Positions 48,201 through 60,000 of a stretch of 64,000 nt of DNA are shown here, one piece after another. The number at the start of each line of letters is the position of its first letter. Position 1 is the stretch's first letter. The notes beneath the pieces were generated by a model. It saw only the letters and a list, made by a program, of their open reading frames with translations, was not told where the DNA came from and made no database searches. Source of the DNA: Nemertoderma westbladi (taxonomy: Eukaryota > Xenacoelomorpha > Nemertodermatida > Nemertodermatidae). The stretch spans positions 1 through 64,000 of the forward strand of contig JAUCBJ010001183.1 in NCBI GenBank assembly GCA_032718475.1, written 5' to 3'. The position numbers and the translations under genes are program-made.

Positions 48201-51200
48201 AGTGCTGTGTGAACCCGGTAGAGGAGTAGTAGAGTAAACAAAACTTAGAGTGCTGTGTGAACCCGGTAGATGAGTAGTAGAGTGCTGTGTGAACCTGGTA
48301 GCTGAGTAGTAGAGTAAACAAAACTTTGAGTTCTGTGTGAACCCGGTAGATGAGTAGTAGAGTAAACAAAACGTAGGCTGTGTGAACCCGGTAGAGGAGT
48401 AGTAGAGTAAACAAAACTTAGAGTGCTGTGTGAACCCGGTAGATGAGTAGTAGAGTAAACAAAACTTAGAGTGCTGTGTGAACCCGGTAGATGAGTAGTA
48501 GTGTAAACAAAACTTTGAGTGCTGTGTGAACCCGGTAGATGAGTAGTAGAGTAAACAAAACGTAGGCTGTGTGAACCCGGTAGAGGAGTAGTAGAGTAAA
48601 CAAAACTTAGAGTGCTGTGTGAACCCGGTAGATGAGTAGTAGAGTAAACAAAACTTAGAGTGCTGTGTGAACCCGGTAGATGAGTAGTAGAGTAAACAAA
48701 ACTTAGAGTGCTGTGTGAACCCGGTAGATGAGTAGTAGAGTAAACAAAACGTAGGCTGTGTGAACCCGGTAGAGGAGTAGTAGAGTAAACACAACTTAGA
48801 GTGCTGTGTGAACCCGGTAGATGAGTAGTAGAGTAAACAAAACTTAGAGTGCTGTGTGAACCCGGTAGATGAGGAGTAGAGTAAACAAAACTTAGAGTGC
48901 TGTGTGAACCCGGTAGAGGAGTAGTAGAGTAAACAAAACTTAGAGTGCTGTGTGAACCCGGTAGATGAGTAGTAGAGTAAACAAAACGTAGGCTGTGTGA
49001 ACCCGGTAGATGAGTAGTAGAGTAAACAAAACTTAGAGTGCTGTGTGAATCCGGTAGATGAGTAGTAGAGTAAACAAAACTTAGAGTGCTGTGTGAACCC
49101 GGTAGATGAGTAGTAGAGTAAACAAAACTTAGAGTGCTGTGTGAACCCGGTAGATGAGTAGTAGAGTAAACAAAACGTAGGCTGTGTGAACCCGGTAGCT
49201 GAGTAGTAGAGTAAACAAAACTTAGAGTGCTGTGTGAACCCGGTAGATGAGTAGTAGAGTAAACAAAACTTAGAGTGCTGTGTGAACCCGGTAGATGAGT
49301 AGTAGAGTAAACAAAACTTAGAGTGCTGTGTGAACCCGGTAGATGAGTAGTAGAGTAAACAAAACTTAGAGTTCTGTGTGAACCCGGTAGATGAGTAGTA
49401 GAGTAAACACAACTTTGAGTGCTGTGTGAACCCGGTAGATGAGTAGTAGAGTAAACACAACTTTGAGTGCTGTGTGAACCCGGTAGATGAGTAGTAGAGT
49501 AAACAAAACGTAGGCTGTGTGAACCCGGTAGATGAGTAGTAGAGTAAACAAAACTTAGAGTGATGTGTGAACCCGGTAGATGAGTAGTAGAGTAAACAAA
49601 ACTTAGAGTTCTGTGTGAACCTGGTAGATGAGTAGTAGAGTAAACAAAACTTTGAGTGCTGTGTGAACCCGGTAGCTGAGTAGTAGAGTAAACAAAACTT
49701 AGAGTGCTGTGTAAACCTGGTAGATGAGTAGTAGAGTAAACAAAACTTAGAGTGCTGTGTGAACCCGGTAGAGGAGTAGTAGAGTAAACAAAACTTAGAG
49801 TGCTGTGTGAACCCGGTAGATGAGTAGTAGAGTGCTGTGTGAACCTGGTAGCTGAGTAGTAGAGTAAACAAAACTTTGAGTTCTGTGTGAACCCGGTAGA
49901 TGAGTAGTAGAGTAAACAAAACGTAGGCTGTGTGAACCCGGTAGAGGAGTAGTAGAGTAAACAAAACTTAGAGTGCTGTGTGAACCCGGTAGATGAGTAG
50001 TAGAGTAAACAAAACTTAGAGTGCTGTGTGAACCCGGTAGATGAGTAGTAGTGTAAACAAAACTTTGAGTGCTGTGTGAACCCGGTAGATGAGTAGTAGA
50101 GTAAACAAAACGTAGGCTGTGTGAACCCGGTAGAGGAGTAGTAGAGTAAACAAAACTTAGAGTGCTGTGTGAACCCGGTAGATGAGTAGTAGAGTAAACA
50201 AAACTTAGAGTGCTGTGTGAACCCGGTAGATGAGTAGTAGAGTAAACAAAACTTAGAGTGCTGTGTGAACCCAGTAGATGAGTAGTAGAGTAAACAAAAC
50301 GTAGGCTGTGTGAACCCGGTAGAGGAGTAGTAGAGTAAACACAACTTAGAGTGCTGTGTGAACCCGGTAGATGAGTAGTAGAGTAAACAAAACTTAGAGT
50401 GCTGTGTGAACCCGGTAGATGAGTAGTAGAGTAAACAAAACTTAGAGTGCTGTGTGAACCCGGTAGAGGAGTAGTAGAGTAAACAAAACTTAGAGTGCTG
50501 TGTGAACCCGGTAGATGAGTAGTAGAGTAAACAAAACTTAGAGTGCTGTGTGAACCCGGTAGATGATTAGTAGAGTAAACAAAACTTAGAGTGCTGTGTG
50601 AACCCGGTAGATGAGTAGTAGTGTAAACAAAACTTTGAGTGCTGTGTGAACCCGGTAGATGAGTAGTAGAGTAAACAAAACGTAGGCTGTGTGAACCCAG
50701 TAGATGAGTAGTAGAGTAAACAAAACTTAGAGTGCTGTGTGAACCCGGTAGATGAGTAGTAGAGTAAACAAAACTTAGAGTGCTGTGTGAACCCGGTAGA
50801 TGAGTAGTAGAGTAAACAAAACTTAGAGTGCTGTGTGAACCCGGTAGATGAGTAGTAGAGTAAACAAAACGTAGGCTGTGTGAACCCGGTAGCTGAGTAG
50901 TAGAGTAAACAAAACTTAGAGTGCTGTGTGAACCCGGTAGATGAGTAGTAGAGTAAACAAAACTTAGAGTGCTGTGTGAACCCGGTAGATGAGTAGTAGA
51001 GTAAACAAAACTTAGAGTGCTGTGTGAATCCGGTAGATGAGTAGTAGAGTAAACAAAACTTAGAGTTCTGTGTGAACCCGGTAGATGAGTAGTAGAGTAA
51101 ACACAACTCTGAGTGCTGTGTGAACCCGGTAGATGAGTAGTAGAGTAAACACAACTTTGAGTGCTGTGTGAACCCGGTAGATGAGTAGTAGAGTAAACAA

Positions 51201-51500
51201 AACTTAGAGTGCTATGTGAACCCGGTAGATGAGTAGTAGAGTAAACAAAACTTAGAGTGCTGTGTGAACCCGGTAGATGAGTAGTAGAGTAAACAAAACT
51301 TAGAGTGCTGTGTGAACCTGGTAGATGAGTAGTAGAGTAAACAAAACTTTGAGTGCTGTGTGAACCCGGTAGATGAGTAGTAGAGTAAACAAAACTTTGA
51401 GTGCTGTGTGAACCCGGTAGATGAGTAGTAGAGTAAACAAAACTTAGAGTGCTGTGTGAACCCGGTAGATGAGTAGTAGAGTAAACAAAACTTTGAGTTC
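45300..51500 (+). repeat. Higher-order repeat with 4323/4419-bp offset
   Basis: The private variant TAGATGATTAG lies at 46141 and 50560, an offset of 4419 bp. The GCTGAG...GTTCTG block near 45540 matches near 49863 at 4323 bp. The difference is again 96 bp, two monomers. The region therefore contains two copies of a roughly 4.4-kb block, one shortened by two monomers. Confidence 0.75.
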
Positions 51501-54264
51501 TGTGTGAACCCGGTAGATGAGTAGTAGAGTAAACAAAACGTAGGCTGTGTGAACCCGGTAGAGGAGTAGTAGAGTAAACAAAACTTAGAGTGCTGTGTGA
51601 ACCCGGTAGATGAGTAGTAGAGTAAACAAAACTTAGAGTGCTGTGTGAACCCGGTAGATGAGTAGTAGTGTAAACAAAACTTTGAGTGCTGTGTGAACCC
51701 GGTAGATGAGTAGTAGAGTAAACAAAACGTAGGCTGTGTGAACCCGGTAGAGGAGTAGTAGAGTAAACAAAACTTAGAGTGCTGTGTGAACCCGGTAGAT
51801 GAGTAGTAGAGTAAACAAAACTTAGAGTGCTGTGTGAACCCGGTAGATGAGTAGTAGAGTAAACAAAACTTAGAGTGCTGTGTGAACCCGGTAGATGAGT
51901 AGTAGAGTAAACAAAACGTAGGCTGTGTGAACCCGGTAGAGGAGTAGTAGAGTAAACAAAACTTAGAGTGCTGTGTGAACCCGGTAGATGAGTAGTAGAG
52001 TAAACAAAACTTAGAGTGCTGTGTGAACCCGGTAGATGAGTAGTAGAGTAAACAAAACTTAGAGTGCTGTGTGAACCCGGTAGAGGAGTAGTAGAGTAAA
52101 CAAAACTTAGAGTGCTGTGTGAACCCGGTAGATGAGTAGTAGAGTAAACAAAACTTAGAGTGCTGTGTGAACCCGGTAGATGAGTAGTAGAGTAAACAAA
52201 ACTTAGAGTGCTGTGTGAACCCGGTAGATGAGTAGTAGTGTAAACAAAACTTTGAGTGCTGTGTGAACCCGGTAGATGAGTAGTAGAGTAAACAAAACGT
52301 AGGCTGTGTGAACCCGGTAGATGAGTAGTAGAGTAAACAAAACTTAGAGTGATGTGTGAACCCGGTAGATGAGTAGTAGAGTAAACAAAACTTAGAGTTC
52401 TGTGTGAACCCGGTAGATGAGTAGTAGAGTAAACAAAACTTTGAGTGCTGTGTGAACCCGGTAGCTGAGTAGTAGAGTAAACAAAACTTAGAGTGCTGTG
52501 TGAACCTGGTAGATGAGTAGTAGAGTAAACAAAACTTAGAGTGCTGTGTGAACCCGGTAGAGGAGTAGTAGAGTAAACAAAACTTAGAGTGCTGTGTGAA
52601 CCCGGTAGATGAGTAGTAGAGTGCTGTGTGAACCTGGTAGCTGAGTAGTAGAGTAAACAAAACTTTGAGTTCTGTGTGAACCCGGTAGATGAGTAGTAGA
52701 GTAAACAAAACGTAGGCTGTGTGAACCCGGTAGAGGAGTAGTAGAGTAAACAAAACTTAGAGTGCTGTGTGAACCCGGTAGATGAGTAGTAGAGTAAACA
52801 AAACTTAGAGTGCTGTGTGAACCCGGTAGATGAGTAGTAGTGTAAACAAAACTTTGAGTGCTGTGTGAACCCGGTAGATGAGTAGTAGAGTAAACAAAAC
52901 GTAGGCTGTGTGAACCCGGTAGAGGAGTAGTAGAGTAAACAAAACTTAGAGTGCTGTGTGAACCCGGTAGATGAGTAGTAGAGTAAACAAAACTTAGAGT
53001 GCTGTGTGAACCCGGTAGATGAGTAGTAGAGTAAACAAAACTTAGAGTGCTGTGTGAACCCGGTAGATGAGTAGTAGAGTAAACAAAACGTAGGCTGTGT
53101 GAACCCGGTAGAGGAGTAGTAGAGTAAACACAACTTAGAGTGCTGTGTGAACCCGGTAGATGAGTAGTAGAGTAAACAAAACTTAGAGTGCTGTGTGAAC
53201 CCGGTAGATGAGTAGTAGAGTAAACAAAACTTAGAGTGCTGTGTGAACCCGGTAGAGGAGTAGTAGAGTAAACAAAACTTAGAGTGCTGTGTGAACCCGG
53301 TAGATGAGTAGTAGAGTAAACAAAACGTAGGCTGTGTGAACCCGGTAGATGAGTAGTAGAGTAAACAAAACTTAGAGTGCTGTGTGAACCCGGTAGATGA
53401 GTAGTAGAGTAAACAAAACTTAGAGTGCTGTGTGAACCCGGTAGATGAGTAGTAGAGTAAACAAAACTTAGAGTGCTGTGTGAACCCGGTAGATGAGTAG
53501 TAGAGTAAACAAAACGTAGGCTGTGTGAACCCGGTAGCTGAGTAGTAGAGTAAACAAAACTTAGAGTGCTGTGTGAACCCGGTAGATGAGTAGTAGAGTA
53601 AACAAAACTTAGAGTGCTGTGTGAACCCGGTAGATGAGTAGTAGAGTAAACAAAACTTAGAGTGCTGTGTGAACCCGGTAGATGAGTAGTAGAGTAAACA
53701 AAACTTAGAGTTCTGTGTGAACCCGGTAGATGAGTAGTAGAGTAAACACAACTTTGAGTGCTGTGTGAACCCGGTAGATGAGTAGTAGAGTAAACACAAC
53801 TTTGAGTGCTGTGTGAACCCGGTAGATGAGTAGTAGAGTAAACAAAACTTAGAGTGCTATGTGAACCCGGTAGATGAGTAGTAGAGTAAACAAAACTTAG
53901 AGTGCTGTGTGAACCCGGTAGATGAGTAGTAGAGTAAACAAAACTTAGAGTGCTGTGTGAACCCGGTAGATGAGTAGTAGAGTAAACAAAACTTAGAGTG
54001 CTGTGTGAACCCGGTAGATGAGTAGTAGAGTAAACAAAACGTAGGCTGTGTGAACCCGGTAGCTGAGTAGTAGAGTAAACAAAACTTAGAGTGCTGTGTG
54101 AACCCGGTAGATGAGTAGTAGAGTAAACAAAACTTAGAGTGCTGTGTGAACCCGGTAGAGGAGTAGTAGAGTAAACAAAACTTAGAGTGCTGTGTGAACC
54201 CGGTAGATGAGTAGTAGAGTAAACAAAACTTAGAGTTCTGTGTGAACCCGGTAGATGAGTAGTA

Positions 54265-57025
54265 GAGTAAACAAAACTGTGAGTGCTGTGTGAACCCGGT
54301 AGATGAGTAGTAGAGTAAACAAAACTTAGAGTGCTGTGTGAACCCGGTAGATGAGTAGTAGAATAAACAAAACTTTGAGTGCTGTGTGAACCCGGTAGAT
54401 GAGTAGTAGAGTAAACAAAACTTAGAGTGCTGTGTGAACCCGGTAGATGAGTAGTAGAGTAAACAAAACGCTATGTGAACCCGGTAGATGAGTAGTAGAG
54501 TAAACAAAACTTAGAGTGCTGTGTGAACCCGGTAGATGAGTAGTAGAGTAAACAAAACTTAGAGTTCTGTGTGAACCCGGTAGCTGAGTAGTACAGTAAA
54601 CAAAACTTAGAGTGCTGTGTGAACCCGGTAGATGAGTAGTAGAGCAAACAAAACTTTGAGTGCTGTGTGAACCCGGTAGATGAATAGTAAAGTAAACAAA
54701 ACTTAGAGTGCTGTGTGAACCCGGTAGATGAGTAGTAGAGTAAACAAAACTTAGAGTGCTATGTGAACCCGGTAGATGAGTAGTAGAGTAAACAAAACGC
54801 TATGTGAACCTGGTAGATGAGTAGTAGAGTAAACAAAACTTAGAGTGGTGTGTGAACCCGGTAGATGAGTAGTAGAGTAAACAAAACTTAGAGTGCTGTG
54901 TGAACCCGGTAGATGAGTAGTAGAGCAAACAAAACTTTGAGTGCTGTGTGAACCCGGTAGATGAATAGTAAAGTAAACAAAACTTAGAGTGCTGTGTGAA
55001 CCCGGTAGATGAGTAGTAGAGTAAACAAAACTTAGAGTGCTGTGTGAACCCGGTAGATGAGTAGTAGAGTAAACAAAACTTAGAGTGCTATGTGAACCCG
55101 GTAGATGAGTAGTAGAGTAAACAAAACGCTATGTGAACCTGGTAGATGAGTAGTAGAGTAAACAAAGCTTAGAGTGCTGTGTGAACCCGGTAGATGAGTA
55201 GTAGAGTAAACAAAACTTAGAGTGCTGTGTGAACCCGGTAGATGAGTAGTAGAGTAAACAAAACTTTGAGTGCTATGTGAACCCGGTAGATGAGTAGTAG
55301 AGTAAACAAAACTTAGAGTGGTGTGTGAACCCGGTAGATGAGTAGTAGAGTAAACAAAACTTTGAGTGCTATGTGAACCCGGTAGATGAGTAGTAGAGTA
55401 AACAAAACTTAGAGTGGTGTGTGAACCCGGTAGATGAGTAGTAGAGTAAACAAAACTTTGAGTGCTGTGTGAACCCGGTAGATGAGTAGTAGAGTAAACA
55501 AAACTTAGAGTGGTGTGTGAACCCGGTAGATGAGTAGTAGAGTAAACAAAACTTTGAGTGCTGTGTGAACCCAGTAGATGAGTAGTAGAGTAAACAAAAC
55601 TTAGAGTGCTGTGTGAACCCGGTAGAGGAGTAGTAGAGTAAACAAAACTTTGAGTGCTGTGTGAACCCGGTAGATGAGTAGTAGAGTAAACAAAACTCTA
55701 GAGTGGTGTGTGAACCCGGTAGCTGAGTAGTAGAGTAAACAAAACGTAGAGTGCTGTGTGAACCCGGTAGCTGAGTAGTAGAGTAAACAAAACTTAGAGT
55801 GGTGTGTGAACCCGGTAGCTGAGTAGTAGAGTAAACAAAACTTAGAGTGGTGTGTGAACCCAGTAGCTGAGTAGTAGAGTAAACAAAACGTAGAGTGCTG
55901 TGTGAACCCGGTAGCTGAGTAGTAGAGTAAACAAAACGTAGAGTGCTGTGTGAACCCGGTAGATGAGTAGTAGAGTAAACAAAACTTTGAGTGCTGTGTG
56001 AACCCGGTAGCTGAGTAGTAGAGTAAACAAAACGTAGAGTGCTGTGTGAACCCGGTAGCTGAGTAGTAGAGTAAACAAAACGTAGAGTGCTGTGTGAACC
56101 CGGTAGATGAGTAGTAGAGTAAACAAAACTTAGAGTGCTGTGTGAACCCGGTAGATGAGTAGTAGAGTAAACAAAACTTAGAGTGCTGTGTGAACCCGGT
56201 AGATGAGTAGTAGAGTAAACAAAACTTAGAGTTCTGTGTGAACCCGGTAGATGAGTAGTAGAGTAAACAAAACTTTGAGTGCTGTGTGAACCCGGTAGCT
56301 GAGTAGTAGAGTAAACAAAACTTAGAGTGCTGTGTGAACCTGGTAGATGAGTAGTAGAGTAAACAAAACTTAGAGTGCTGTGTGAACCCGGTAGAGGAGT
56401 AGTAGAGTAAACAAAACTTAGAGTGCTGTGTGAACCCGGTAGATGAGTAGTAGAGTGCTGTGTGAACCTGGTAGCTGAGTAGTAGAGTAAACAAAACTTT
56501 GAGTGCTGTGTGAACCCGGTAGATGAGTAGTAGAGTAAACAAAACTTAGAGTTCTGTGTGAACCCGGTAGATGAGTAGTAGAGTAAACAAAACTTTGAGT
56601 GCTGTGTGAACCCGGTAGCTGAGTAGTAGAGTAAACAAAACTTAGAGTGCTGTGTGAACCTGGTAGATGAGTAGTAGAGTAAACAAAACTAAGAGTGCTG
56701 TGTGAACCCGGTAGAGGAGTAGTAGAGTAAACAAAACTTAGAGTGCTGTGTGAACCCGGTAGATGAGTAGTAGAGTGCTGTGTGAACCTGGTAGCTGAGT
56801 AGTAGAGTAAACAAAACTTTGAGTGCTGTGTGAACCCGGTAGATGAGTAGTAGAGTAAACAAAACGTAGGCTGTGTGAACCCGGTAGAGGAGTAGTAGAG
56901 TAAACAAAACTTAGAGTGCTGTGTGAACCCGGTAGATGAGTAGTAGAGTAAACAAAACTTAGAGTGCTGTGTGAACCCGGTAGATGAGTAGTAGTGTAAA
57001 CAAAACTTTGAGTGCTGTGTGAACC
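54265..57025 (+). repeat. Long-range duplicate, copy 2 (12,385-bp offset)
   Basis: This is the partner of 41880-44640. It carries canonical bases at the positions where copy 1 has private changes, so copy 1 mutated after duplication at those sites. A 12-kb distance with near-identity points to recent exchange between distant parts of the same array. Confidence 0.85.
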
Positions 57026-57039
57026 CGGTAGATGAGTAG

Positions 57040-60000
57040 TAGAGTAAACAAAACGTAGGCTGTGTGAACCCGGTAGAGGAGTAGTAGAGTAAACAAAACT
57101 TAGAGTGCTGTGTGAACCCGGTAGATGAGTAGTAGAGTAAACAAAACTTAGAGTGCTGTGTGAACCCGGTAGATGAGTAGTAGAGTAAACAAAACTTAGA
57201 GTGCTGTGTGAACCCGGTAGATGAGTAGTAGAGTAAACAAAACGTAGGCTGTGTGAACCCGGTAGAGGAGTAGTAGAGTAAACAAAACTTAGAGTGCTGT
57301 GTGAACCCGGTAGATGAGTAGTAGAGTAAACAAAACTTAGAGTGCTGTGTGAACCCGGTAGATGAGTAGTAGAGTAAACAAAACTTAGAGTGCTGTGTGA
57401 ACCCGGTAGAGGAGTAGTAGAGTAAACAAAACTTAGAGTGCTGTGTGAACCCGGTAGATGAGTAGTAGAGTAAACAAAACTTAGAGTGCTGTGTGAACCC
57501 GGTAGATGAGTAGTAGAGTAAACAAAACTTAGAGTGCTGTGTGAACCCGGTAGATGAGTAGTAGTGTAAACAAAACTTTGAGTGCTGTGTGAACCCGGTA
57601 GATGAGTAGTAGAGTAAACAAAACGTAGGCTGTGTGAACCCGGTAGATGAGTAGTAGAGTAAACAAAACTTAGAGTGATGTGTGAACCCGGTAGATGAGT
57701 AGTAGAGTAAACAAAACTTAGAGTTCTGTGTGAACCCGGTAGATGAGTAGTAGAGTAAACAAAACTTTGAGTGCTGTGTGAACCCGGTAGCTGAGTAGTA
57801 GAGTAAACAAAACTTAGAGTGCTGTGTGAACCTGGTAGATGAGTAGTAGAGTAAACAAAACTTAGAGTGCTGTGTGAACCCGGTAGAGGAGTAGTAGAGT
57901 AAACAAAACTTAGAGTGCTGTGTGAACCCGGTAGATGAGTAGTAGAGTGCTGTGTGAACCTGGTAGCTGAGTAGTAGAGTAAACAAAACTTTGAGTTCTG
58001 TGTGAACCCGGTAGATGAGTAGTAGAGTAAACAAAACGTAGGCTGTGTGAACCCGGTAGAGGAGTAGTAGAGTAAACAAAACTTAGAGTGCTGTGTGAAC
58101 CCGGTAGATGAGTAGTAGAGTAAACAAAACTTAGAGTGCTGTGTGAACCCGGTAGATGAGTAGTAGTGTAAACAAAACTTTGAGTGCTGTGTGAACCCGG
58201 TAGATGAGTAGTAGAGTAAACAAAACGTAGGCTGTGTGAACCCGGTAGAGGAGTAGTAGAGTAAACAAAACTTAGAGTGCTGTGTGAACCCGGTAGATGA
58301 GTAGTAGAGTAAACAAAACTTAGAGTGCTGTGTGAACCCGGTAGATGAGTAGTAGAGTAAACAAAACTTAGAGTGCTGTGTGAACCCGGTAGATGAGTAG
58401 TAGAGTAAACAAAACGTAGGCTGTGTGAACCCGGTAGAGGAGTAGTAGAGTAAACACAACTTAGAGTGCTGTGTGAACCCGGTAGATGAGTAGTAGAGTA
58501 AACAAAACTTAGAGTGCTGTGTGAACCCGGTAGATGAGTAGTAGAGTAAACAAAACTTAGAGTGCTGTGTGAACCCGGTAGAGGAGTAGTAGAGTAAACA
58601 AAACTTAGAGTGCTGTGTGAACCCGGTAGATGAGTAGTAGAGTAAACAAAACTTAGAGTGCTGTGTGAACCCGGTAGATGAGTAGTAGAGTAAACAAAAC
58701 TTAGAGTGCTGTGTGAACCCGGTAGATGAGTAGTAGTGTAAACAAAACTTTGAGTGCTGTGTGAACCCGGTAGATGAGTAGTAGAGTAAACAAAACGTAG
58801 GCTGTGTGAACCCAGTAGATGAGTAGTAGAGTAAACAAAACTTAGAGTGCTGTGTGAACCCGGTAGATGAGTAGTAGAGTAAACAAAACTTAGAGTGCTG
58901 TGTGAACCCGGTAGATGAGTAGTAGAGTAAACAAAACTTAGAGTGCTGTGTGAACCCGGTAGATGAGTAGTAGAGTAAACAAAACGTAGGCTGTGTGAAC
59001 CCGGTAGCTGAGTAGTAGAGTAAACAAAACTTAGAGTGCTGTGTGAACCCGGTAGATGAGTAGTAGAGTAAACAAAACTTAGAGTGCTGTGTGAACCCGG
59101 TAGATGAGTAGTAGAGTAAACAAAACTTAGAGTGCTGTGTGAATCCGGTAGATGAGTAGTAGAGTAAACAAAACTTAGAGTTCTGTGTGAACCCGGTAGA
59201 TGAGTAGTAGAGTAAACACAACTCTGAGTGCTGTGTGAACCCGGTAGATGAGTAGTAGAGTAAACACAACTTTGAGTGCTGTGTGAACCCGGTAGATGAG
59301 TAGTAGAGTAAACAAAACTTAGAGTGCTATGTGAACCCGGTAGATGAGTAGTAGAGTAAACAAAACTTAGAGTGCTGTGTGAACCCGGTAGATGAGTAGT
59401 AGAGTAAACAAAACTTAGAGTGCTGTGTGAACCTGGTAGATGAGTAGTAGAGTAAACAAAACTTTGAGTGCTGTGTGAACCCGGTAGATGAGTAGTAGAG
59501 TAAACAAAACTTTGAGTGCTGTGTGAACCCGGTAGATGAGTAGTAGAGTAAACAAAACTTAGAGTGCTGTGTGAACCCGGTAGATGAGTAGTAGAGTAAA
59601 CAAAACTTTGAGTGCTGTGTGAACCCGGTAGATGAGTACTAGAGTAAACAAATCTTTGAGTGCTGTGTGAACCCGGTAGATGAGTAGTAGAGTAAACAAA
59701 ACTTTGAGTGCTATGTGAACCCGGTAGATGAGTAGTAGAGTAAACAAAACTTAGAGTGCTGTGTGAACCCGGTAGATGAGTAGTAGAGTAAACAAAACGC
59801 TATGTGAACCTGGTAGATGAGTAGTAGAGTAAACAAAACTTAGAGTGGTGTGTGAACCCGGTAGATGAGTAGTAGAGTAAACAAAACTTAGAGTGCTGTG
59901 TGAACCCGGTAGATGAGTAGTAGAGTAAACAAAACTTAGAGTGCTGTGTGAACCCGGTAGATGAGTAGTAGAGTAAACAAAACTTTGAGTGCTGTGTGAA

